This document shows, piece after piece, positions 40,848-51,951 of a stretch of 64,000 nt of DNA; position 1 is the first letter of the stretch; each line of letters opens with the position of its first letter. A program made the translations under genes and the position numbers. The stretch spans positions 1,240,001 through 1,304,000 of the forward strand of contig JANHCV010000011.1 in the NCBI GenBank assembly GCA_025594325.1, in the 5' to 3' direction. The DNA is from Blastocladiella emersonii ATCC 22665 (taxonomy: Eukaryota > Blastocladiomycota > Blastocladiomycetes > Blastocladiales > Blastocladiaceae). The notes beneath the pieces are model-generated. The model was given only the letters and a program-made list of their open reading frames with translations. It searched no databases and had not been told where the DNA came from.

Positions 40848-43593
40848 ATGACGAGCTCGCAGCCGCCTCCACTCATGAACCTCCCCCCATCCGACGACAT
40901 GGCCGCGGCTGCGCCACCCGACTTTGTCGCCGAGCCGCTGCACCACCGCTCGCTGACCAACTCGTCGGGCATCTCGGTCGGCGACATTTCGTCGACGGAC
41001 GACGAGGCCGACGCCAACGACGCCAACGACGGGTTCCTGGGCCCCTCGCGCTCCCTCGCATCGGGCCCCGCGCCCTCCATCTCGGGCGGCAGCAGCCTCG
41101 GCTCGCGGTCCGGCGCCGCCCTCGCCGCGCAGATCCACGCCCGCGCGGGCGTCGCGCCGGGTGCGCGGGCGACGCCACCCCTCCGGCCGGCTGGGCCTGC
41201 CGCCGCGCCGAGTCTGCGCGACGGGATGCCTGGGAACGGCGGCGGGGAGGGCTCGTCGCTCAAGGCGCTCGCCGACTTTCTCGCGCGCACCGGGCCCGAG
41301 GACTTTCTCCCGCAACCCGGCGCCCTCGCCAAGGACCCCAAGGAGGACCCCATGTACAAGCGCATCCTCAAGGGCCTGAAAAAGGGCGGCGACTCCAGCT
41401 CCGACGACCTCGCAGGCGGCGGTGGCCGCTCCGGCAGCAAGTCCAAGCGCAAGGGCTCCAGTGCGGGCGCGATCGCCGAGGGCGGCCCGCTCATGTCGCC
41501 CGGCGGCGAGAAGCGCAAGTTCGTCATGCTGCCCGTGCGGTACGGCGACCTCGACGTTTTTGCGGGATCCGGCCCGCAGTCCCTGCACGCCCCCTCCATC
41601 TCGTCCGGCGGATCCGGATCCGTCTCCGCCGCGTACCCGAGCGGCAGCAGCTACGAGTCTACCGGGTCCGCTGCCGCCCTCCCGCCGCCGCCCGCTGGTG
41701 CTCCCGCGCTCGGCCGCAGCGGGTCTCTGACCTCGACCAACTCGGGCATCCGCAAGCTCGAGGAGCTCATGCGCCGGTCCGCCGTCCTCGACTCCATGTC
41801 GCTCAAGTCCACGTCGTCCGGGTACAACAACAGTGGGAGTGGGAGTGGGAATAACTCGTCGTCGTCGGACCACGCGCACCAGCAGCAGCATCGCGGCGCG
41901 GGTGTGCACGACGCGTACCGCGGGTCATGGGGCACCATCGACTCGCAGCCGACGACTATCGGTGGGACGCCCGCCGGGTCGGATGTCGGGTTCCACGACG
42001 GTACGGGTTTCTCTCAACGCGTCGAGCGAAGTTCCGCGAAACTGATCCCCCGCTCGCACGTGTCTAGGCCAACAACAGCAACAGCAACACCCACCCTCCT
42101 TCTCGCGCGCCCCGCCGTCGACGCTCTCCATCGCCTCGGCCACGGGCGGCGCTGGCGGGCCCGGCCTGATCCGCTCGCTCGTCCAGGCCGCCGGCGTGTC
42201 GCCGACGCGCGCCACCTTCGACACCGCGTCCACGTCTACACCGCCGCCACCCGCGCCCGTGTCGGTCCACGCCACGGGCAACACGGACACGTCGTCGTCG
42301 CACCAGCTGCCGCAGCCCGAGTCCGCGTCGTCCCCGCGCCGCAAGGTGCGGCACGTGCAGACCCAGACGTCCGCGGCGGCCGCGCGGTCGTCCGTCTCGG
42401 GCGATCCCGCCGCCGGAGCTGGTGAGAACGGAGAAGAGGACTCGCAGCTCATGGCGGTGCTGCAGTCGCAGAACGCGTCGCTGCAGAGCAACGTGTCGAC
42501 GCTGAACACGGAGGTGTCGACTTTGCAGGCCGACAACGCGGCGCTCGTCGCGCGCATCCACTCCCTCGAGAAAGAAGCCGGCGCGGCGCGCACCTACGCG
42601 TCGAGCATCGAGATGCAGTACCAGGAGCTCCGCGGCATGTACACTTCGCTCGCCGACCAGCACGGCGCGGCCACCGACCACGCCGAGGCGCTCGAGACCG
42701 AGAGCGCCACGCACCGGTCGCACGTCGAGTACCTCGAGAAGCAGCTCGCGCACCACGCCGCGCTCCTCCAGTCGCTCGAGCAGACGCTCCTCGCCGAGCG
42801 CCAGCAGCACGCCGCTCAGAACGACGAGTTCGAGCGGCTCTCCCGCGCCGCCTACGCCAAGATGAAGCAGCTGATTCTCGAGCGCATCGACCTCGTCAAC
42901 GAAATCGACGTCTGGCGCGCCAAACTCCGCGAGGCCAACCACCGCGCCGCGGAGCGGCAGGTCGACGAGATGCTCGGCACCGCTGGGTTTTTGGGTGGGA
43001 GTGGGTCCCCGTCCACGTCGTCTACCCACTCCACGGGCGCGCCGCAGGTCCTCGTCCCACAGTCCACCGGCGGATCCAACGGCGGCACCGGCCGCGCACA
43101 GACCGCGTCCCCCGGCGCTCCCGCCGCCGGGTACTACCACCACCACGCGCACGCGTATCATCAGCACCTCCCGCACACGCCCTCGGCGCTCCACCCGATG
43201 CACACGGGCGGCAGCTCCGCTAGTGGGAACGGGCTTGGCCTCATGCCCGCGCCCGGCGGCAGCGACGTGTCCGTCGGAAGTGGCGGCGCGGGCGGGTACT
43301 ACCACCAGAACATGTACGCGCACGGCGGCGGCGGCGGCGGGATGGTCGGCGCGGCGCCAACGGGACCGCAATCAGCATCGGCCGCGGCAGCAGCAGCAGC
43401 GGCGGCGGCGGCAGCGAAACGGGTCCAGTTCAACGACCCCGCAGCCGCGGGAGCAGGAGGTGCGGGCGGGATGGCGGCGCTCGGCGCGACGCTCGCGGGC
43501 ATCCAGTCGTTTGCGCCGTACGACGCGCCACCACAAGTGCAGCAAGGGCACCGTCGCGGCGGGTCGCTGTCCAACGGCAACGGCGCGCAGTAA
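40848..43593 (+). CDS. Large Ser/Gly-rich protein with central coiled coil, unknown
   Basis: Exons 40848–42000 and 42068–43593 give 892 residues. The intron 42001–42067 runs GTACGG…GTCTAG. The N-terminal half is disordered, with Ser-, Gly- and Pro-rich tracts and short conserved-looking islands (KALADFLARTGPEDFLPQ, and MYKRILKGLKKGG). Residues about 500–680 form a parallel-type coiled coil (MAVLQSQNASLQSNV to EIDVWRAKLREANHRA). The tail has Gly and His runs and about 14 consecutive Ala codons (near 43377–43416). No enzymatic domain. A scaffold or polarity factor is a guess. The ATG at 40848 was chosen because the frame upstream has no ATG. Confidence 0.7.
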
Positions 43594-45369
43594 CGGCTTC
43601 TCGTTTCTCTCACCACTCCCTCACCACCATCATTGTACGACTAGAGTCCTCCCCTCCCCTCCCCTCCCCTCCCATCACTGGCGTGCCTGTACGATCGATG
43701 CTCTGCTCTGCCCGCTGCTCCTCCCGTTCGTGTGTCCTGATCGCTGGTGCGCTTGTGTGTGCACGCGGCGACGCGGGGCACGCTCGCTCGCTCATTGCCG
43801 TTGCCGTTTTTGTGTTCGATCTCCTCCTTCGCTGCTCTGTTGTTGTTGTTCTCAATCCGTTCGCTCTCTGTTCTGTTCTGCTCTGTTCCCGCTCGTGACG
43901 ATATATGCTGCAAGCATCTCAGAGTTGCCACGGGCCGCAATGAGGGGACGCGAGCGTGGACTCGCTTGGCGGTCCGCGTGCCGGCGGAAGCTCGTCCTGT
44001 GCAAGGTTTGCTACCCTTGGTGCCGACAGCATTCCATCGACGAGAGCAGGAGCAGGTCGTAGCGGATCCATAGCGAGAATCAGCTTGCCAGCGAGTGCGC
44101 TGCGGGACGCGACGCGACGCGAGAATCTGGTCGGCCCTTGACGACGGCCATCTCGCCGACAAGTTCGAGTAGGCGAGCAAGTCGAGCCGCTGACGCTCCC
44201 CGTGTGTGTAGTTCGAAGCAACCTCGAATCCAGTTGGATGCGGAGCAGGCGCCCGGATCGAGCTTGGCGCGCGGCGGGGAGTTGTGCTTCGCTCACCCGA
44301 GCGAGCATTTGGAGAACGGCGAAGGAGCGACATGGATGAGCGCAGCGAAATAAAGCGCAGTATATCTTGTCAACGTGCCCGGCACAACCGGAGCGGGGCT
44401 GCAAGCGCGGTGAACGAGGGGCCGGCCGAGTGCGATGGTCATGAGGCGTGACCCTGGGTTGGAGCCAGGCTCGGAGCCCCGCCGCTCACCTCGCCGCGGC
44501 CGCCGCACCCTTCACGTGCTCTTCACCTCACGGTAGAGACTCCAGACTTGATGCATTCGCATGTCATGATCGCATGAAGATCCATGGGCTGGCTCAACGC
44601 GCGCTGGCTGCTTGCCGCCGGCTTTGCCTTGAGAACTAGACTGCCGCGCTGCCGCGTTCGCTGAGCGAGAGCGTTCGCCGTACAGCGAACCGGGCCACGT
44701 TGGGTATCTTGTAAAGAGCCAACTGCGCTGCTATCGCGCATGCTGGTGTTGAGTGATCTATGATTCCGGACCCCCGCGGTGCGTTGCCCGCATCACCGGC
44801 CCGCACTCGTCCCCCGTCAGCGGTGCCCCCCGCTGCCCCGCCGCGGCTCACGCACACTTTCGCTCGTGTGACTCGCACCCGATAGATCGCCATCAATCGA
44901 GCGCATCCTGGCATTTTGAACCAGGCCGGATCGGTGAGAACGAACTCATCTGGGTACGCGCGCATGAGTCGCGCCGATTGGCGCTGATGTGAATGGGATG
45001 ATGGCTAACGGCAAATGCTGTCATGCCAGCCGCAAGGGCAGACACATTTTGCAAGGCCTAAGCAGGTCGCATGCACTCGGTTCACCTGTTCGCGGCACCA
45101 GGAGCTTTCTCATGTTGACCAAACGCGACAACGTACTGACACCTGGCCTTGCTGCTCTGTTTTGCCCTTCTTTGCGCGCCAATTTACTGACGATATTCTC
45201 TTCCGTACGGAAGAGTTCCACTGGCTGGTCCGCTCGATCAATCTCATCGCACATAGCTACCCGAACGGTCCGCTGCTGCCTCCCCGTGCCGTTCGGCTTC
45301 GATCGTTCACGCTCCGCGCATTACCAACCGTGTAGCTCTCTAGACTTCCAAGGCTAGATGTGGTGGTAC

Positions 45370-45870
45370 GCTGCAATGTCCTCCCACCCTGTCGTCCATG
45401 CACCATCAGCCCCGCACGCGCACGACGTCTCTTACCAGCAGCACTTGCACAGGCGGCGTGAAAAAGTCGGGCCGCCCGCGCGGGTGCTGCTCTCTCGCTG
45501 ATTGTCGCGCGCGCGCGCGCGTTCTTCCGACAGTGCTGGGCGACGGGGTCAAGCACGACGGTGCGGAGCGTGGTCGCGGACGCGTGGACGGGACTCGCGT
45601 GGCGATGATGATCTTCGATATACCTGCATGCTTTTTGCTCAACAAGCTCGATGCTTTCGTGGGGACTTGGTTTGACGCGAGGCCGCCTTCATCAGCGTGA
45701 TGGGCGGAGCTGGTGCAGCGGGACGGTCGCGTCCACAGTGGAAGCTGAAAACGGCGCGTCGCGCCACGGGACGCTGCCGCTCTGGCATCGCGCTCACTTC
45801 CGACGCCATGCATCACCCTATTGCTTCTTGCTTATCTTTAACTTGCTGCAATCAACTTCGAGTGACACAT
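45370..45870 (-). repeat. Dispersed repeat with hairpin E
   Basis: Inverted relative to the 35.1-kb copy and alignable along most of its length. The hairpin is at 45437–45491 (plus-strand AGCAGCACTTGCAC…GGGTGCTGCT). The GATAAGCAAGAAGCAATAGG block is at about 45820–45840 on the minus strand. A CGCGCGCGCGCG run flanks the hairpin. Confidence 0.75.
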
Positions 45871-46633
45871 CTGTGATACGGACGCGCGTTTCGTGACGCA
45901 CTTTCGAAGTGAGCCGCTCGAGCTATGCCCGCGTTTGTGCCTGTTGATCCCGTACCACCTGAAGCCGTTCCTGTACGCATGCTCTTTCCACGCGCGCTCC
46001 CCCCGCTCTTCGCTCCTAGCGTTCCTTGGTTTGCAATCGTTGACCCCGCGAGCCTGCTTTAAATAGCATTCCAGCCTTACTATCAATGGGTGTCAAAGGA
46101 CCGGTTGCCCCTGGCAGACGAGTGTGGGCTCAACTTTGATTGAGTGGCATGCTCAAAGCGTTGCGATTGTGACCGCCGCTGTCGCGCTACGCAAACGGGG
46201 AGCGGGTTCAGGGCGAGCAGGCTCAGGATGGATCGGCCATGGCTGCTCGAATCTCGCCTCCGCGCCAAGAAGGTCCCATCCGCTGGTGATAGGCTGGGCC
46301 AAGAGAACATGCTTCTTGCCGAACCACGGTCTTCCCAATCCGACATCTCGGTGCGTGCTCACTAATATGCCACGGTATCGACCTGCAAACTCACCCACCA
46401 ACTCGACCACACCGCTTCTATCGTATCTAGAACATCCTTGGAATGATAAATCCGCTTGTACTCGGAAACGTCCTAACCAAGTCGACCGAGCTATTCGAGA
46501 GCATTACTTTGGGACGACTCTGACGGTTTCCCGCAGCTGACAGTCCTCGAATTCATGCCGCGGAAGATCGCTGCGCGCTGTCCTCACTCTGGCGCCATCG
46601 CACCTCAACCGCGCGCGCGCGACATCTCAAATC

Positions 46634-46691
46634 AGCAGCACCCGCGCGGGCGCCGTGAAAAAAACTACGCGCCGCCCGCGCGAGTGCTGCT
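46634..46691 (-). repeat. Hairpin element, copy F
   Basis: Minus-strand copy: AGCAGCACTCGCGCGGGCGG, a TTTTTTTCACGGCG loop, then the pairing arm CCCGCGCGGGTGCTGCT. GCGCGCGACGATCAGCAAGG precedes it and GAGATGTCGCGCGCGCG follows, as in the other copies. Confidence 0.8.
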
Positions 46692-47062
46692 CCCTTGCTG
46701 ATCGTCGCGCGCGCGATTTTCGCTGGTGCTGGGCGTCGGGGTCAAGTTTGACGATGCGCCGTTGTCGCAATGGGGTTGGCTTGTCGATTGTGAGATTGCT
46801 CTGTGGTATTCATAGCTTCACTTGCTTTGTTCTGCTCGTGGGCGTCGATGCGTGTTAGGCTCGCTTCTGAGCTCGTGCCATACCCGCAACGCGCGAGTTT
46901 CGGACGCGCCGCGAGCCACATGTGTGGCGCAACGCGTTGACGCGATCTCGAACATCCGCGTTCGTGCTCGGTCCGCAAGAAAGGAGTTGGTACGCATACA
47001 GAGAACGCATAACACTATCAATTTGAAATACACACATCCCATTGCACCAATCACGACGTTCA

Positions 47063-48709
47063 TCAACGCTGGATGTACCGGGCGCGCTTGACTGCGGCCA
47101 CGCGCGGATCACGCAGAAGGCGGGCCTCGGTGAAGGCAAAGCCCTCCTGCCGCACAAATTTGAGCAGCTCGTTGTCGTTTTGCGATGGATCAATGTCCGG
47201 ATCACGGAAAAGGTACTCGATGACCGCTTGATTGCCAGGACTCTGCATCGCCCCGAAAAGCGTCACGTCTTTCTCCTCCAACAAAGACTGGCCGTACTCG
47301 TGGAGGAGCCACTCGATTGTCTCGATCTGACGCTGATAGGACTGCCGGTACCTGAGCTTTGGTACGCGGTAGAGAAGATAGGCGGAGCGGACTTGGAGCA
47401 GCTCTGGCGCGTCAGGGAGCTCGCCATGAACCGCTTCAAGGAGCTTCGGACGAGCGGTGAGCAAGAGCCAGCGCAAGACAACAAGATTCGCGTCGCCAGC
47501 GACCCACTTGGCGATCGCCGGGAGGGAAGCAACAAGGCGTGCACGCACACGGGGACCAAGCTGAAGGAGTCGCACGAAGAGATACTCGGCATGTGCGGTA
47601 TTACGGTCCTGGCAAGCAGCTCGGAAGGCCACTTTGGCATAAAATGGACATCTTGACCACATCAGGGAATAGGCCGCATTGACGATGCAGTTGTAGCACT
47701 CGAGGTTGCCGAGCCGCCAAGCCAAAGTGAAGAGTGTCGATTCGCCAAACCAGTTCTGAAAGAACTCCTGACCGAGAAGGTGAAGCTGCGCGTTGAGCGC
47801 AACAACGTCGCCGAGAACAAGTGCATGGCAAAGTGCCGCCAGTTCATTACTAAGGAAGATTCGAGCGCCGCGGTGGGTCACAAACTGGCGCACACGGTCA
47901 ATGTGGCCGTATCGACAGATCCTAGTAACAGTAGAGCGCGCATAATCTTCGATCCAGTTTGGAAGCTCTGGATGGTCGGCAAGTCGACCAAGAATGGCCT
48001 CGGTTACGGCTTCATTATTGAGAATGACGGCTTGGGCGAGCAGCCACGACGGCTCCGTCCAGCAATCCCTGCTCTCGAAGTACGACAGACACCGCTCCCA
48101 AGCTGTATCAAGTAAGGACTTGGCTCGCGGGTGCCCAGCCAAAATAGCGAGCGGGACGGCTGCTAGCGGGTTCGTCTTGGCAATTTCGTCGATGTCAGCC
48201 GCTGCAGCGACAATACACAGCGATGGAAGATGCAACTCGTTTGCAGCATCGATAGACATACGAAGCTGTCGTGGACGAGAAAGGAGCACTCGAGCAAGCT
48301 CAACCGCACCGGAGCGGCCATGATTGACGTACTGTACGGCGAGCTCAAAGTCGGCATTGTCGTGACAGGATGACAACACGCCCGAAAAGCGTGAAGTTGG
48401 GTCGAACAGGACGCAAAGAGTTTCAGTATCGAGTAAATCGACGGCTCCAACGAGGAGCGCACGAGCAGCGGCCATCTCGTTGCCCTTGTCGGGGACGAGG
48501 CCCTGCTCAATGAAAATCAAGCGCAGGGCAGTACATGGACGGCGGCGAAGTGCCCATTCAACGCGCTCCTTGACATCGGACGTGGTCGCCGGAAGGCGGC
48601 TCAGGTCGGTGCAGGTCTGCCGCAGCCGCGACAGCTGCCGCGCGTCAAGGTATGCAGCGAGGTTGGCAAGAATGAGCGAAGGCAGCAAGTTAAGTTTGAG
48701 TTTGTCCAT
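47063..48709 (-). CDS. F-box-like helical-repeat protein, intact
   Basis: Single exon, 548 residues. It opens with LNLLPSLILANLAAYLDARQ and LRQTCTDLSRLP, which fits an F-box or F-box-like helical motif (an SCF ubiquitin-ligase adaptor surface). The rest is a string of short helical repeats with ankyrin-like punctuation (NLECYNCIVNAAY, then AHAEYLFVRLLQLG, and IEYLFRDPDIDPSQNDNE). The disrupted gene at 23808–26051 is a paralogue and aligns at both ends. No intron is needed. Substrate unknown. Such families are often expanded and species-specific in fungi. Confidence 0.75.
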   Translation of the reverse strand: MDKLKLNLLPSLILANLAAYLDARQLSRLRQTCTDLSRLPATTSDVKERVEWALRRRPCTALRLIFIEQGLVPDKGNEMAAARALLVGAVDLLDTETLCVLFDPTSRFSGVLSSCHDNADFELAVQYVNHGRSGAVELARVLLSRPRQLRMSIDAANELHLPSLCIVAAAADIDEIAKTNPLAAVPLAILAGHPRAKSLLDTAWERCLSYFESRDCWTEPSWLLAQAVILNNEAVTEAILGRLADHPELPNWIEDYARSTVTRICRYGHIDRVRQFVTHRGARIFLSNELAALCHALVLGDVVALNAQLHLLGQEFFQNWFGESTLFTLAWRLGNLECYNCIVNAAYSLMWSRCPFYAKVAFRAACQDRNTAHAEYLFVRLLQLGPRVRARLVASLPAIAKWVAGDANLVVLRWLLLTARPKLLEAVHGELPDAPELLQVRSAYLLYRVPKLRYRQSYQRQIETIEWLLHEYGQSLLEEKDVTLFGAMQSPGNQAVIEYLFRDPDIDPSQNDNELLKFVRQEGFAFTEARLLRDPRVAAVKRARYIQR

Positions 48710-49138
48710 TTGTGTTCATGTGTGAGGATGAGGTTCAGTAGAGCGAACGTGAAGTATGACGGGAGACATTCTTGATCCCGTCGCGAGCAAAATGAGGAAC
48801 CCCGAAAAATGTGGCGCCACGCGGTCACCTGAGCGGCGCGACGCGTCTCCCACCAACTGTCTCGCAGGAGCACCGACCACGCGTGCAATCCGGGGCACTT
48901 GCCCCGCGCGCACTTTCCGGGACCCCGATTAACGGCGACACTTGCCGCTCGTCGGCTTTGATGGGGTCGATCGGGGCCGCCATGGTCACGCCCACGCGTT
49001 CATCATACGCGAGGGAGTTCGCCCCCTGCCTCCCTCGCACTCCCGCCCCAAATCGCACAACACCATGGATCAGGCTTGTTAAGATCAGTCCGCGTTTCCT
49101 CGCTGCCCATCAACGAAACACTCCATGCATTCACGACC
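48710..49138. other. Intergenic
   Basis: Promoter side of two diverging loci (the F-box-like gene and the truncated membrane-protein copy). It contains GGCGCGACGCGTCTCCC near 48833. No gene seen. Confidence 0.5.
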
Positions 49139-49315
49139 ATGGCGTCAATCGCGATCCAGGACAAGCTGGCCGAGGCCGGCGGGCTTGTCTCGTTCGCGAC
49201 GCTCATGCTCACCGTGTGCGGGCGCGTCTCGGTGTGGTTCACGGCCGACCTCGTCTGGTCGTTCAAGGACGCCCTGCGCATCATGTACCTGGTCTCGTGC
49301 GGCCCCGTATTATGA
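49139..49315 (+). pseudogene. Truncated copy of the seven-helix membrane protein gene
   Basis: An ATG frame of 58 codons begins like the gene at 50005 (AIQDKLAEAGGLVSFATL against AIRDQLSEAGGLVSFATL). It jumps directly to the third helix (CGRVSVWFTADLVWSFKDALR) and stops. About 50 residues of the full gene are missing at the jump and everything after helix 3 is lost. It is a deletion relic 0.9 kb upstream of the intact gene, in the same orientation. Confidence 0.8.
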
Positions 49316-50004
49316 CAACGATACACAAAAACCACCACGGGCTCAAGAACTTTACTTGGCCCGCCCAAAACCATGGACGAGATCATGCCGAAGTTCCCAA
49401 AGTTGCGGCTAATGAGCAGCACGGCGCCAGCTGCAGCGCCGCCCGGTAGGAGGTGGAGCAAGTGAACGCCGCCGCCGACGTCGAGTGGCAGGCCCGTTCC
49501 ACCGCAGGGTTTGCTATTCATGTCTTTTGGCTCATAAGTTCAAGAGCAGCTCTCTCATAAAAGTAAATGTTCATTGCATCAAGTTTTATTTGCTACATAG
49601 TACTTGGCGTGGGATGGGAAGAGCTGGAAACACGAAGCGCTTAGCAGCCGGCGATCACCTGATTTCGCAACACGTCTCGCACCCCGTCTCGCATCCCAGC
49701 CCGGGAGACACGCGCCTTGCGTTCCGTCCTGTGCATCTCCATGCGGTGATCGAAAGGGAGGAAAATGGGACACGCGGGCTCGAGCGGAGGCGCGAAACTG
49801 TCATCCGAAAAACCCGTGCGGGGAGACTTGGTGGGAGACGAGTGCGCTCGGTATTGTCAATCCAGATATCCAGTTCCGAGTGCCACCAGAGCAGAGCCAC
49901 GAGTCCGCTCACTCGATCCTGCGAGTATTGATCACAAACGAACTTTGACCATGCAAAGCTGATGAAAGCTTCCCGCTGAGATCTACAGCATTAAACCTCA
50001 TGCA
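49316..50004. other. Intergenic
   Basis: No gene seen. A cluster of GTCTCGCA-type motifs lies at 49670–49705. The last part should be the promoter of the membrane protein gene. Confidence 0.5.
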
Positions 50005-51756
50005 ATGGCGCCCGTTGCAATTCGAGACCAACTGTCCGAGGCCGGGGGACTTGTTTCATTCGCAACCCTCGTCACGATGCTCGCACACGAGTTCGGCGAC
50101 AAACGCAGTCCAGCACGAACCTTCGAACAAGGCTGGCTGCGTTGGATGCTTGCACTTGACACGCTGGCGTTTGGTGTCTATTACACAGCCACAACGTCGG
50201 GAACAGAGCTGACGGGCTGCGGTCGCGTCCTGGTTCTGTTTGCAGCCGACTTCGTGTGGTCCATCAAGGACGCGCTGCGGATCGCCTACCTCGTTTCTCG
50301 TGGCCTTACGATCTGCCATAACGAATCCCTGGCCGCAGCGAGGGTTTCGGGCGCCGTGTCGCTTGCTCTGTTCTGGATACTCCTCGCGCACGCCTTCGCC
50401 CTTTCTGACAACGACTTGACGGCATGCACAGCGCGTCTCTCCGCTTCACCAAGCACATTCATTGTTCCTGGGTGGCCAGCATACGTCTTGTCGTCGTTCT
50501 GGATCCTGTGCGAGCTTTCCATTGCCTTAGTACTCGTCAAATCAATTGTCAAACGCTTGCGTGCGCGCTTCGCGCTCGGAGCAACTTCTCGTCAAGACAC
50601 CCAAACGCTGGCCGATGTGTCTCGCACCAACTCTTTGGGAGCTTTGCCTCATCGAACCGCAACCAGGCAGCAAACACACGTCTCGAGGCTCCCTTCCATC
50701 GCAGTACCTTTGGCAGCAAGCGTCGCACCGGTCGACCTGCAAACCAGCGGCGACGCCCATGATCGCCTCCAATCACACGGAGACCGGCGTCGGTCATCAA
50801 CAACTCCGCTGGTGGTTCGACCATCTAGCCTTGGACCCGTCCATGGCTCCTTCATGGAAACGAAGGCAACCTATGCTTTCACCGTGCAGCAACACACGTC
50901 TAGCGTTTTGGCGTCGCATCCGCCGAGACCCGTCGCCCCAGGCGACTCTTGTCGCACTTCAACGATTCCTGGAACTCCGCCGTCTGCGTCACCGCCGGCA
51001 GCAGTTGTAGGCCATGTTGCACGGGAGCTTGCGAAAGCTTTACTTGCTCGCGAAGAGGGCCGCCTACTTTTTAGCATCATACTGATGATCTACGCGTCGT
51101 GTTCATCGATTGTGGGCACGACCGTTGGTCCCACGTCAGGCGCATTTTCGAGCCTGCCTGTCATGGTTTACGCGCAGCTCCTTCTCTATCTCAGCTCGCT
51201 GATATGCAATGATCGCCCACGTTCGAACAGCTCGAATGATACGGTCAATGGTCTCGCGGAGGCAGCTGCCATCAGGTCCGCGGGCGTCGGCGCCGCGACG
51301 AGACGTAAACGACGCGCGACCGTGGCCGTCGTCCAAACTGGACGGCAATCTCCCTTGCCGGACCATCGAACCAGCGCCTCGCTTGATCCCGCCACCGCTG
51401 TTCCTGCGTGGACCAGCAAGCTTGGCACGTTCGGGATCGACGCGATCCAGTCGTGCGGTCCAACGTTTCGGACCTCGGCCATCGACATCGCGCTCACGGC
51501 CGCGGCCACGGCGGTCGCGGCGGCGGCACAGTCGACCGAGACCTCCTCAGTACATCTTGAAGATCCACCCGGGCCAGCGCTGACAGACGTCAACGCGCCC
51601 GGGTCGGCCGAATCAAGTGGACCCCTTCGCAGCGACGTTAGCCCTGGATCGATGATGGGCGCGGATCAGCGCCGTATGCGCGCGGCGCGCGTGCTCAACA
51701 GTCACTCAACTGCAGGCGTCGGGCCCGGTCGGAGCGGAACTATCGAGCATGGCTAA
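50005..51756 (+). CDS. Putative seven-transmembrane protein with long cytoplasmic loop, unknown
   Basis: Single exon, 583 residues. Seven hydrophobic segments can be read: LVSFATLVTMLAHEF; WLRWMLALDTLAFGVYYTA; VLVLFAADFVWSIKDALR; AVSLALFWILLAHAFAL; YVLSSFWILCELSIALVL; LLFSIILMIYASCSSIVG; and VMVYAQLLLYLSSLIC. A Ser/Thr/Arg-rich loop of about 150 residues separates helices 5 and 6, and a Ser-rich tail of about 190 residues ends the protein. That is a GPCR-like layout with an expanded third inner loop, but no family signature is visible and TM1 is weak. A truncated paralogue lies upstream at 49139–49315. Confidence 0.7.
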   Translation: MAPVAIRDQLSEAGGLVSFATLVTMLAHEFGDKRSPARTFEQGWLRWMLALDTLAFGVYYTATTSGTELTGCGRVLVLFAADFVWSIKDALRIAYLVSRGLTICHNESLAAARVSGAVSLALFWILLAHAFALSDNDLTACTARLSASPSTFIVPGWPAYVLSSFWILCELSIALVLVKSIVKRLRARFALGATSRQDTQTLADVSRTNSLGALPHRTATRQQTHVSRLPSIAVPLAASVAPVDLQTSGDAHDRLQSHGDRRRSSTTPLVVRPSSLGPVHGSFMETKATYAFTVQQHTSSVLASHPPRPVAPGDSCRTSTIPGTPPSASPPAAVVGHVARELAKALLAREEGRLLFSIILMIYASCSSIVGTTVGPTSGAFSSLPVMVYAQLLLYLSSLICNDRPRSNSSNDTVNGLAEAAAIRSAGVGAATRRKRRATVAVVQTGRQSPLPDHRTSASLDPATAVPAWTSKLGTFGIDAIQSCGPTFRTSAIDIALTAAATAVAAAAQSTETSSVHLEDPPGPALTDVNAPGSAESSGPLRSDVSPGSMMGADQRRMRAARVLNSHSTAGVGPGRSGTIEHG

Positions 51757-51951
51757 CGGATTGGTTCCTGCGGCCAGCGTCCGTGGTCGGCACAATGGCC
51801 GCGGTGCCGATGACGCGATGCTGCCATGTAACGTGTTTGCACTTCTGAGCGCGAAGGGTTGAAAGCGAGGTTGCTGCGCAAGCGAGACTCAGCCCAATAC
51901 TCGTGCTGGATCTTGAAGAATGAATACAGACACTGGTTGGAGAAAAAACGG
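51757..51951. other. Short intergenic gap
   Basis: Converging 3' ends meet here. Weak homology to 57625–57650 begins around 51930 (a CCAACCAGTGTCT block on the minus strand). Confidence 0.4.

Larger units (their letters stand above)
43594..47062. other. Gene-poor stretch with two repeats
   Basis: No convincing gene in 3.4 kb. A CCCCTCCCCTC microsatellite lies at about 43652–43674. Two minus-strand copies of the hairpin element occur at 45.4 and 46.6 kb. The last 150 bp hold the 3' flank of the F-box-like gene. Confidence 0.6.
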
